64,000 nt of DNA from contig NC_135550.1 of NCBI RefSeq assembly GCF_964340395.1, forward strand, positions 13,503,408 through 13,567,407, given 5' to 3'. The stretch comes from Glandiceps talaboti. Taxonomy: Eukaryota; Hemichordata; Enteropneusta; Spengelidae. Both the position numbers and the translations under genes were made by a program. Below are positions 1 to 11,300 of this stretch, in pieces (position 1 is the first letter of the stretch; every line of letters begins with the position of its first letter). Below the pieces are notes generated by a model. The model made no database searches. It saw only the letters and a list, made by a program, of their open reading frames with translations, and was not told the origin of the DNA.

Positions 1-1325
1 TTTGAAGTTATACAATGTAATGATTAATTGTGTTCATTAATCATTTTCTGTTTCTTTAGTAAAGCAATGATTTCTCTTCGGTTGTCATAGTGATAATTAA
101 AGTTAAAGGACAAACCTATATATTGTTGACTCTGTAGGTCAAATAGTGAAGAAGTGTGTCCACATATCATCTTGTGTTCAATCCTCCTTCATAATATCCC
201 CATGAGTGTATGCTAATGTATGTTACATTGAAAATTTCAGTAAACCAGTTAAATGTTGTCATGGCAACAGGTTTTTATGTTGTCATGACGACAAGTTTTA
301 TGTTGTTTTTGTATGCTGTGGTATATACTTTATTTACATGTACCATGTTTTCACAGTTCTCTCACTCTACATTGTGGTGAAAAAAAAACATCGCATGTGT
401 CAACTTTCTGTGAATTTGACAATGTAAATCAAAATACAATAGACAGAATTTTGTTTCTAATCGAAAACCAAATATCATCAAGTGTGGTAAGAATTTCCAA
501 TTGTAACATGATCGAGTTTCTGTCTATATTTCCTTTCCTCTTGGTGTTCACCAACTCATCACATACAATGTGACTAGACAGACATCAGATAATTGTCTTC
601 TGTTTTCTATGCTTGACTACACTTTACACAATGACTGACTCTATTTTGTGCCGTTACCATAGTATTTGTAGTGCCTTTTGTCACTCAGTGTTACATGTAG
701 TGGCATACCATCAGATATGGTCCAAATGTATAATCATTTGTTGGTTTTGTGTTGTCTTTAATATACACAACAACCGCTTGATGTGTTCATAGAAATGACA
801 CCATGATATTTGTGAATAATGTTTCTATCTCTCTGTAAAACATTCCAGTTCTTATACTGCTGTAAACTTTGTGTGATTTATGTGACTTGTAAAGTATATA
901 TATATATATAATGTACTGAAATAGACTGTGAATACGACACACTTGGATGTGTGTGTTTAATACTGGATGATGTACTTAAATCTAACAGTGTTTGACTGTG
1001 TGTGTCTTCATATCTTTCTGCATCGGTTTGTCATTTTTTTGTAGTGAAGGAACTGAAACTAGGCTTTATAGGATCTCTTCACATTCTTAGCATAGATTTT
1101 TAGTCAGACTTCCATGCACACACATTTTGATACCATAGCAATATATGCTGCAGAGGTGGACCATTTCACACCCTACTATGAAAAATAACAAATTATCAAC
1201 AATTACGGCCATCCCCCCACATTGCAGATTAACCATTTCAACCTACCACACAAAACATGCACACTAAATTGGTATCATATACTATGGTGGTACCATCTCA
1301 GCCATACCAATAATTTGGTGCTACC
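1..1325. other. AT-rich stretch without a recognisable gene
   Basis: No open reading frame here resembles a protein I know, and I see no convincing coding exon. It could be the 3' untranslated region or downstream flank of a plus-strand gene lying left of the window. AATAAA hexamers on the plus strand further right (2436-2441, about 3199 and about 3312) would fit that, but nothing proves it. A short TA run lies near 896-910 and an RFX-like palindrome at 255-268. Confidence 0.4.
255..292. promoter_or_regulatory. Possible RFX X-box pair
   Basis: GTTGTCATGGCAAC at 255-268 differs at one position from the ideal RFX palindrome GTTGCCATGGCAAC. A weaker copy, GTTGTCATGACGAC, follows at 279-292, so the site looks tandemly duplicated with a spacing of 24 bases. 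RFX factors bind such palindromes in promoters of ciliary and other genes. No gene start is visible nearby, so function is unproven. Confidence 0.3.
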
Positions 1326-1349
1326 ATGAACAATATGTGTATTCAGTAT

Positions 1350-2170
1350 TACTATTCAACCATACACATGCTACAGTGTTACCATTTCAACCATACACAT
1401 GCTACAGTGTTACCATTCCAACCATACACATGCTACAGTGTTACCATTCAACCATACACATGCTACAGTGTTACCATTTCAACCATACACATGCTACAGT
1501 GTTACCATTCCAACCATACACATGCTACAGTGTTACCATTTCAACCATACACATGCTACAGTGTTACCATTCCAACCATACACATGCTACAGTGTTACCA
1601 TTCAACCATACACATGCTACAGTGTTACCATTCAACCATACACATGCTACAGTGTTACCATTTCAACCATACACATGCTACAGTGTTACCATTTCAACCA
1701 TACACATGCTACAGTGTTACCATTTCAACCATACACATGTTAGTGTTACCATTTCACCCATACACATGCTACAGTGTTACCATTTCAACCATACACATGC
1801 TACAGTGTTACCATTTCAACCATACACATGTTAGTGTTACCATTTCACCCATACACATGTTAGTGTTACCATTTCAACCATACACATGCTACAGTGTTAC
1901 CATTTCAACCATACACATGTTAGTGTTACCATTTCAACCATACACATGCTACAGTGTTACCATTTCAACCATACACATGTTAGTGTTACCATTTCAACCA
2001 TACACATGCTACAGTGTTACCATTTCAACCATACACATGTTAGTGTTACCATTTCAACCATACACATGCTACAGTGTTACCATTTCATCCATACACATGC
2101 TAGTGTTACCATTTCAACCATATACATGCTACAATGTTACCAGTTCAACCATATAACACATACTACTGTT
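1350..2170. repeat. Minisatellite, about 27 copies of a 27-31 bp unit
   Basis: The unit has the core ACCATACACATGCTACAGTG followed by TTACCATTTCA, with a period of 30-31 bases. A second subtype lacks three bases (CATGTTAGTGTT instead of CATGCTACAGTGTT). The left half is nearly pure first subtype. From about 1740 the two subtypes alternate, giving a higher-order dimer of roughly 59 bases. Unit edges decay after 2110. The long reading frames across it (for example 1326-2156, full of Thr-Ile-His-Met) are a by-product of the period and are not genes. Confidence 0.93.
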
Positions 2171-2734
2171 ACCATTTCAAACATACACACACGACAAGGT
2201 TACAACTTCAAGCATATAATGCTACCATGTTATCTCTTCAACCATACACATAACTATCATGTCACCAATTGAACTACAAGTATAACAGTACAAACTAGTA
2301 ATACATACAGCCATATAATGGTCTGTAATATGTCTATCATTTGTTCTTTTCTTAGGCTAGTACAACCTATAACTGGCCAACAACTCGCAATGGTCATTCA
2401 ATCCACATGTCCCAATAGAAAGGTCCCTGTCATACAATAAACTTTGAGGCACATTCTCGTGGTGAATGCACTATTTGAAAGTGCTTATTTGACTTGTATT
2501 TGTATATAGGATATTTAGTGCTTTTATATGGATTTTATTGCTTTGTTTGAATTAGTTTAGAATGCAAATAACCCGTTTATATATGCTTAAAGTAGTTAGC
2601 ATTCCTACTAACATCCAATATTACTCATTTAGTATTCATCAATTATTCATATAATTTACATAATCTATTCAAATACATGACATTCTATTTGATTTGACCA
2701 TGACAAAATGGATATACTTTTGCAATAGTTTGAA

Positions 2735-3025
2735 TATGAAATATGGCTAATTTGCATATCATGAATAAAGTATATTAACTCCTTTGCATATCCTGCATAC
2801 TTTATTTTAATTAATTTGCATATTCTGTATTGTGTAGTCCCAACTTGGATATCCAGCATATCATATGTATTAACTACTTTGCATATCCTGTATACTGTAT
2901 ATTAATTACTTTGGATATCCTACATACCATACCGTATTTGCATATAATGTAGTAGCTACTTTGCATACCAGCATATTATACAGTAATTAGTTTGCATATC
3001 CAGCATGCAATGTGGTAACTGTTTT
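2735..3025. repeat. Decayed tandem repeat with octamer-like motifs
   Basis: A degenerate repeat of roughly 40-50 bases recurs as ATTAACTACTTTGCATATCC followed by TGTATACTGTA. Each unit carries TTTGCATA, close to the POU octamer ATTTGCAT. At least six diverged units can be followed. There is no coding potential. The divergence suggests it is older than the array at 1350-2170. Confidence 0.6.
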
Positions 3026-3399
3026 ATATACTAGTACCCTGCATATGCAGTAGCCAATTTTAGATACATGTATTTAACACTTAGTGCAGTACAATTATCC
3101 CACACAACGATATGCTACTTTCGATGCCTAAATATGATTTCATTTTCCATTTGTTTTCTTTTGATATTTCACCTTTTTTTATTGTCATAGAGTTGTCCAA
3201 TAAATGAACATTTCAGATGGAATACTTTTATATGTGTGTGGACAGGACTGTTAAAATCAACTTTATATGTTCTGTTTACTAGAGATGACACATCTGTCTT
3301 ATTGTTTCAATAATAAATCAAAAAGTATAAATATTTGTTGTCAGTCTGTGTTAATGTATGTGTGACAGGAGATAGCGTACAAATGTTTCTCTGAAATCG

Positions 3400-3500
3400 C
3401 AAATAATTGTAGGTGGTGTAACATCATGAAATGACTCTCCAGAACCCATAGTTTATGAGAATGACTTCATTTCCTGGAGCGGCATTACCCTTTAATTTCA
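3400..3500 (+). repeat. Dispersed repeat, copy 1
   Basis: The segment containing AAATGACTCTCCAGAACCCA and then TTTATGAGAATGACTTCATT recurs, diverged, at about 55705-55805 in the same orientation. The two copies share roughly three quarters of positions over about 90 bases. No target duplication or coding sequence is apparent, so the class is unknown. Confidence 0.6.
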
Positions 3501-5175
3501 AATGAAAACATTAATGACAATAGGACAAAGTGAAAGTGGACTCAATATACCAGAATCAAGGGATTTGGGGTATATGTTTGTGAGGGCCAAAGTTGATAGC
3601 CTTCATTTTGGAGCAACAGAAGCATCTCGCTGAAAATAAGGGACCACGAATGTATATTACCAGTAACTCATGAGAACTATAGATGATGATACTACCCTGT
3701 AAAAGGCATGTTACGTGTACGTTATGTATGTGTATGTTACGTTCTACTCAATGAAGAGACACTCCACTGTATTCTGATGCAAGTCGTACATTGTTGGACA
3801 GAAAGAGGGACAAAACAAGCATAACCTAAACACACTCCACAAACCTACATTCATTTCAAATCTTTTATTCCAGATCTCACAATAAGGTCACATTTAGAAA
3901 GAACAAAGCTTCCATCCCAATAGTCATGTTACATTCCTCTAAGAAAAATAACAATAGTATAAAAAATACTGAAAGTTTTTTTTACAATATATGAAAATAT
4001 GAACAATAATCACAATGGAATATTTCATATTATTTCAAAAAGGGTTATTTTAATATACAATACGTTTTCGCAAAAGACATTCTACGGTAACATATAGTTA
4101 TACTGTAGTTATATACTTGCATAAAGATAAAAGCCACTTATAAAGTAATTTGATGACTTTACAAAAGAGTAAAGTCCTACTAAGTCATTCCTACAGTTAT
4201 TTAAATGATGAAGAACTGTAACACATAGATACATAACTCAATATGTTCTGATGAACTGACTTAGATTTGGTCGTATTCACAATATTAATGAGACAGCTAC
4301 CAATTCAAGTAACAGTTTCTTTTGTTGACATTGCCAAAACAGGCACACACATTCATTGTGTTGACAAATAAGAACCCCAGTACCTGTAGATGTACAAGGA
4401 AATGGCACTGTCACCTAAACGTAGATGACATGTGAAGTCAACCCAATCATTTCAGTGGTCAGTTATTAACTGTGAAACATGAGAAAATGCTCATGCATAA
4501 ATACTTGACAAAGTATTTTTCACAAGTTACCAATATAATGAACAGTGCTGGCATGAGACTGTCTTCATCTGTATGCAGACTGGTATAACAGCAACCAGTG
4601 CCAAGTTGAACTTGAGTTATCAGTAACAGCGTACACAATTGCAGCACTTCTTTGATCTGACTACTAAAACTACTTTGGTTATATATCAATATGTTGCACA
4701 AGTTGATCATTCAAACTTCATGATTGTGCCTCTGTTGTCAGTGAACTTATACCATGGGGCAATAGTCTGCCTCGACAGAAAAAACTTGCATGTGATGGAA
4801 GGTAGCATATACTTTGTTTCATACTTATAGAGGCAAATAACAATTAATTCTATACACTACATGTTATGTCCTTCAAAAAATGGTGGACTTCATCATTACA
4901 TCAATACCATGGCAACCATGCCTGACCTGAGGTCATATGAATGAATGATATATACAGTCGGCAATGAGATCAACAAGGTATGTTCTATATATAGAATACT
5001 CAACATTTTAATTTCACACCATGTTTTTTTTTTTGCACAACTTCAGTAGCACATGTAAATTACTGAAAACAAAGTAACAAGTATGTAGTAGATGTGCCAA
5101 GGGGGATGGAGCAATGAAAAGTCCTAACTGATGTGATTTCATGAAGGGGAAAATATACCTTTTTGATTTGTCTAT
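3500..5175. other. Intergenic, no gene seen
   Basis: AT-rich sequence with only short, unrelated reading frames. An ACCATGGCAACC palindrome near 4906-4918 resembles an RFX half-palindrome. Nothing else stands out. Confidence 0.4.
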
Positions 5176-5177
5176 TT

Positions 5178-5360
5178 AGTGTCACACAACACTGACTAGG
5201 TTACCCAGATGGTGACTGTCATACAACACTGATTAGATTACCCAGATAGTGACTGTCACATCACACCGACTATGTTACCCAGGTGGTGACTTACACACAA
5301 CACTCATGACGAGGTTACCTAGATAGTGACCATCACACAATGCTGACTAGCTTACTGAGG
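5178..5360. repeat. Diverged tandem repeat, about 4 copies of 44-46 bp
   Basis: The unit contains GTGACTGTCACACAACACTG, then ACTAGGTTACCCAGAT. Successive copies start near 5178, 5213, 5258 and 5302, with a partial last copy to about 5360. Substitutions are scattered, so it is not a recent array. Confidence 0.7.
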
Positions 5361-5569
5361 TATTATACTTGAAGATGTATTGTTTCTTTCATTTCATTTC
5401 ATCAAAAAACAAGACTTCATAGAAGACACAGCCCCCTCAAATACTTTACTTCTATATTACTCAATGTGGACAGGATTCATGTGACTGAATGGAGATATGA
5501 TTTAAAAGAATTGGTGGCAACAAATAAATACTACAAAGTGTTTGAGATAGTGCAGACAAGGATGGATTT

Positions 5570-6045
5570 CCATAATTGTACCTAAAGATCAAGGTCAAAG
5601 GTCACTGTCTCAAAAGAAAGTTTAAACCTGATAACATGGGTTTTTTTATTTCTTTTCTTCTATATTACCTGTAAACATGATTTAAGAAATGGCTTAATTT
5701 TGATAACTGACCCTGAAGGTCAAAGTCAAGGTCAAAGATCAAGATTTCAAAAGAGAATATGGGGGTAGACACTTAAATGAAGTCTCTATGTATGTACAGT
5801 TTTTCATCTATGTAGTAAATATTGATTTTTAACTACAAATATGGCTGCCATTTGGTCAAATTTGCATATGTCTTAAGAAAAAGTAACGTGCATATAAGTC
5901 CCATGTCACCTTTATGCCAGGTTTGAAAGACAACATACATTGAGTGTCTGAGAAATGATGTATTACAGACAGACAGATGCATGCATGGATGAACGGATGG
6001 ATGGAGCCCATTGTAATAGTCACCCCTTTGGGAGACTAAAAACTT
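5570..6045 (-). mobile_element. Dispersed non-coding repeat carrying DR1 motifs, near full-length copy
   Basis: Read on the minus strand it has, in order: a head with a three-base-offset CCATCCATCCGT tract and the word CCTGGCATAAAGGTGACATG, a middle with AATGGCAGCCATATTTG, then CCCCCATATTCTC, and a tail of AAGGTCA half-sites on the opposite strand. Partial copies in the same order lie in WARS1 introns at 18105-18395, 18690-18915 and 19384-19600. It has no reading frame, so it is a non-autonomous element of unknown class. The tail includes a perfect AGGTCAAAGGTCA at about 5592-5604. Confidence 0.6.
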
Positions 6046-6827
6046 AGAAATTACAAAAGGGGTTTGGTGTCTGCCTATACTGTCATCTGTACTACTGAAT
6101 AGATATACGTCTTGGGTAAACATTATCAAGGACTTCCCACAATTCAATATGTACCATACACAGTAAAATACTAACTTGCTGGTCATACCAGCACTACAAT
6201 ACATTTAGTCAAAAAGTGCAAAGAAACAGTTGTGAAAACTAGAAATATGACAGAAAAAGAAAATTTCTAAAAACCTTGGTTTAAATTATTCTTGTTGTGA
6301 AATCATTCTAAACGGTGTGTTTGACACAACTAACAATAAATTTTTTAATCACCACAATGACATTTATGATTACATTACTGTAACAATACAATAGAAAATA
6401 TTCAAACACTTACACACACAAACATACATGTATGACTATGCTAAAATATTATTACGGCCAGTGTGTCAAAGCATATCGACCACTGGGGTCACCTTCTTTT
6501 GCAAATAGTGTCTACTATACGACATGCTTTGGTCATAAGAACTTTTGAGCTGATTTTCATATAAATGAAAATAACCACCAAAAGTGCTACCATTCTACAC
6601 TGTTTACTAGTAACACAACACTAAATTGTATGCAATCAACCACTTACTAAAAATTTTCTAATAAAGATAAATTCTTTCTGAATGTAAAATAAAGATTTCA
6701 AACTACGGTATCAAGCTAACTATACACTTTCCTGAACAAACTTTTGTGACAATTGAAGACAAACCACCACCTCTCCCCCCATCCCTCCCTTCTATCTCCC
6801 ATTCTCCACCCCCACCCCCACCTCTCT

Positions 6828-6964
<137 letters not shown>

Positions 6965-7181
6965 CCCCACCACCACCCCACCCCAAAAGGCTAACACATT
7001 TGAGCTATCTATTACTGTTTATGAAAAAGAATGCTGACTAGAGAATGTTTCATAATTTTGTATTGAAGAGACGAGTATAGTAAGGTTGTTTGAAGTTTGT
7101 GGTAGTCAAAGGTGCTTAAAATATAAACAATGTAAAAATTGTACAACAAAAGTCCAAAAATGTAATCAGACACACATACAT

Positions 7182-7182
<1 letters not shown>

Positions 7183-7252
<70 letters not shown>

Positions 7253-7276
7253 TACATACATACATACACACACACA
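7183..7276. repeat. (CA)n / (CATA)n compound microsatellite
   Basis: About 64 bases of CA dinucleotides pass into CATA tetranucleotides and back to CA. Confidence 0.97.
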
Positions 7277-7279
7277 TAC

Positions 7280-8353
7280 AGTTTCTCTTTAGGTAATATT
7301 GAAGGATCTGTGGACTGTTTTTGAAAATCTGTATACTTCAATTTCTACTACTATGGTATTGCATAATATTGTTAGCACACTATGGTATAAAAGCCTGCAC
7401 TAAAATCACTGTGACTCTGAATTAATTTCCTTTAAATCTGCACTAGCTGCAACTGGGACATTTTTTTTCATCCATCATGTAACTAAAGATATAGTCACTA
7501 AAAAATTTTCAAAACTTATAAAAGACATTGTAGCTGTTAATTAGTGGTCGATTTTATTGGTAAGTAGTGTAGTTACAAGATTAAATTTTGAGTGACAGCT
7601 TGGTTTTCAATCCAAGAAAATCATGTTGGTTGAATTTGCCATTATACCTCACCAAGGCACAAGCTACGTCAGACAGTTCCAGTCACAACAATTGCCAAGT
7701 ATTCATTCACGACATGTCACATGAATGATCATGTTTTATGTTTAACTTCAACATGTCTTACCACGCACAGCTACACACACATAAGTTTACCTATGGGATG
7801 ATGATTCAGTACACCTCATGCATGATGTACGACATTGAGAAGAAAATCAGTTTTTCTAAACAAGACAAGTTTCAATAAATGGTCCAGTTGCAGCTAGTAC
7901 GGCTTTCAAATATTCGAACTTGAAAGATGAATTGCTTGCCTTATTCTTTACTATGTACTATGCTATCCCCCAAAATACAGCAGTGGGAATTTAGTCTCAG
8001 AGATAGCTCAATTCATCCATGTAGCATATTACAAGATAATCAGTGTTTAGAGAACTCAATAATTTAACAGTGTGGTCCCTGTATCACAAGGTACCGCTAC
8101 AAAATTGATTTGGTAGGTACCGTCATAATAAACACATAGAAATTAAAAATATTAGTGTTTCTTCTTCCATTATAAAGGTTCATGTAGAACCCACAGCATT
8201 CTTGAAAATACTGTAACATTTTTCTGTACTAAAATTTTTTCAATGTGAAATTTATTCATTCAACCAGCCTAGCCTCCCAAGCATCTACTGTTGACATGTT
8301 TTGATACTTCCTCAACTATTTTGTACTCTAAACTTTAAAAATCAAAGCTTCTA
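7280..8353. other. Downstream flank and probable 3' UTR of WDR25
   Basis: The WDR25 stop codon on the minus strand is at 8354-8356. The first minus-strand AATAAA is at 8251-8256 (TTTATT on the plus strand), about 100 bases after the stop, and is a plausible polyadenylation signal. A second lies near 7554-7559. I see no other gene here. Confidence 0.45.
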
Positions 8354-11300
8354 TTACTGCCAGAGAGATACAGCACCAGCCCAACTGCATGTAGCAATCA
8401 TGGCAGAAAACAACGGATGGAAGGCTACATCCGTGCAAGCTTCCTGATGACACTCCATTACATGGATTCGTCTTCCAGATTTGTAGTCATAGAAATACAT
8501 TTTTCCATCTGAGCTGCCGCTAATTAGCATGCCGCCATGAGGAGAGAAGTCACAACCAATCTGATAGCCAGATACCTACAAGGTGCAAAAAAAAAGAAGA
8601 AAAAAAGAAGCAAAATATCATATCTGGTTGTATATTACATCAAATAGTAAAATCAATGAATAGTTTAAAATATCTTGGCTGAAATGTAAGTTAAACAAAA
8701 ACTGAGTATACAGGCATCCATACTAATTCTATGGTTCTCATCGTCAAACCTTAAAAATGATGAGTCGGTCGGATTACATCACATTATATAACATAACTCC
8801 ATCCTCCTCATCGATATTGATCATGTCATGATGTCACTGATATCATTTCACATAGCAGCTAAAACTTAAAACCCAGTAAGAATTTGCACTGATTTTCTGG
8901 TTCATTACATTAAAAATATTGAAAGCATATGGCTAAATGTCTGTGAAAAAGACGAAACAAACAGCACAGCACTATCCTAATGTATACATCATACAAGTTG
9001 TATGTACTTACACAGTGTCCATCACATCTCTTATGTTTGTTCATCTTGTAAGGTCGGACTGATGAGAAGTACGCAATGTAGTCTCCGTTGGTTTGTGCAA
9101 CAAATACATCATCATAGGGATGGGACTTCAGTGTTGGACATGTGTATTTTTCCTGAAATCATCAAAGGGTAAAAAATAGTAACTCAGCTATCAATTGTAT
9201 TTGACAACATCAACAAAAGAACTTTGTGTATCAGAGGGCGCTACTGTGAAATTGATGTCAACAGAAATTCATTTACATAACAATTGTTACAATAATTATG
9301 AAAATGGTTATATGTACTAGTATACATTCAATATATCGATAATATGTGAGGTTACAATTTCTCAAAAGTTACTGACTACATCTTTGATTTGAATGTTCTA
9401 ACTTACGTGATATATTTGATTTGACAAGACAGCTGTTGTTCTGAAATCCCAGGCAATGATTGTTCTATCGGATGAATCTCTGGAAACGATGTCTGTGGAG
9501 GAAAGAAATTCCATACCATTGGCCAAAAACATGAGATCCAGCACTTGGCCAAACTGACCCTTGTACTCTTTTATAATCTGTGAAAAAAAATCAAAAATTT
9601 AGTCAAAAACTTGATAATTTGTGTTTTTTTAGCCATCCATTGATATTTACAGAAGTATGGTACACATATTTTCAACATGACTTGCCACAATTTGTTTGGA
9701 ACTCAACATGCATGTATACATTTTTACTAGTATTTTCCTTATATTGGGACATTTTAAAAAGTTTTTCAAATAGTGTTTTTTTTTTGTCTTTTATGTTTGT
9801 TTTTCCTGTCAGTTGTACAGTGCATTGATTGTTAATGTAATGCACTTTATGAGAAATAAAGATTAACATTAAGATTAACATTTAAGCTAGCCCACCTACT
9901 GGCTGGATCTGTGGAATGGAGACACAACTGAAAACATTTGACAACTTTGAACCATAGACCCTACAGGGTCTATGTTTGAACATAGTGATAACTTGAAAAT
10001 TTGGTTTTTAAGTAGAAAGCTCTCAACAATTCACCATGGTTACAACAATAATCATAGCCTGTATATTACTCTCAATACACAGAATCCATGAAACTGATCT
10101 GGGTGAATATTGTAAGAAATGTACTTTCTTTTATTACCTTATTTGTTCTTGTATCCCAACATAGTATTGATGATTGATATGTTCCACTTATGAAAACATT
10201 TGGCTGGTCTGGATGAAATCTTACACAGGTAACGTAAGATGGGTGTTGTGAACATAATACTTCCTGGCCTGGAGACAAATAGTACAAAGTATGAAATGTC
10301 AATATGCATGCTATGATAATTTCTCTCTAAAACACACAGACTAACACACAGCACAGACACAGCATTTGTGAAAATATACACAAAGTGCCACATTATCAGT
10401 ATGATAAATCCATAGGAAGATACTGATGACTGCTATCTACATCATCATGGCATGTACATTTGTATGATTGTATACTCCTTGACAACATGCCTGGCAACCC
10501 TCCTTTTATTGATTACAGTTTGAAGTGCATGCATAATGCATAGCTTTGAAAATTGAATACATCATTCTTTCTATGCTAGCTTAGAATCCAGGCGATTGGA
10601 GATTTTGAATTTTGACAGGGGAAATAACAAATTCAAAATTCTATGTCTGTAATGCATGTAATTAGTCTACAGTGTGGGGGTTTCAACCAGGATTTTGACT
10701 CTCAGCCTACAGTAATCAAACCTAAATTAGACACAGTAATGTTCATGATATGGAAATCATGTTTACATTTACTACTCCAATCTCCTTGTTGGTTCTAATC
10801 ACATTGTAACTGTTACTGAGATCATCTCAAAACACATGCAACAGGTAAATTTATTAACCCAATAAGAATTTGCGCAGGCTTTATGACCTAATGTTCATTA
10901 CAGCAAAACATCATTAGGGAAATGCTTGATGCAAGGGGAACCATAGTCTGTAAGGTACGACGTGGTGGGGCGCCCTCAAACATCAGCCAACCATTATGAT
11001 GGTCAAAATGCCCAGATGGCTTAACTTTAGGCTAGTAATGTATGTGATGTGTTTTGAAAACACCTGGGCACAGTTTCTTCACACTATAAATCTGAATGTG
11101 CTTCCACTCAAAGGTATCACAAAATAAACGTAGTTAGTTTGTGGATAGACCTAATCTTCATTCTGATGTCAACTCAATAGCCTGATTACTGCAGTTCTGT
11201 ATGGGTTGCAATGTGGACCATCATAATATCTGACTCTAATACTATAGCTTATCATTACTGTTCAGATGTTTAAAACTGTAAACGAACAATTTTTTAGTAC

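Noticed and set aside
1326-2156. 276-codon plus-strand frame
   Set aside because: It is produced by the minisatellite period; all frames are similarly open and repeat-like, and no protein family is matched.
1350-2170. Regular repeats resembling a CRISPR array
   Set aside because: Units are directly abutting with no unique spacers, and the genome is animal.
9953-9974. 10-bp hairpin CATAGACCCT / AGGGTCTATG, similar to one at 55194-55222
   Set aside because: Short palindromes of this kind are expected by chance in 64 kb; no target duplications or shared flanks.
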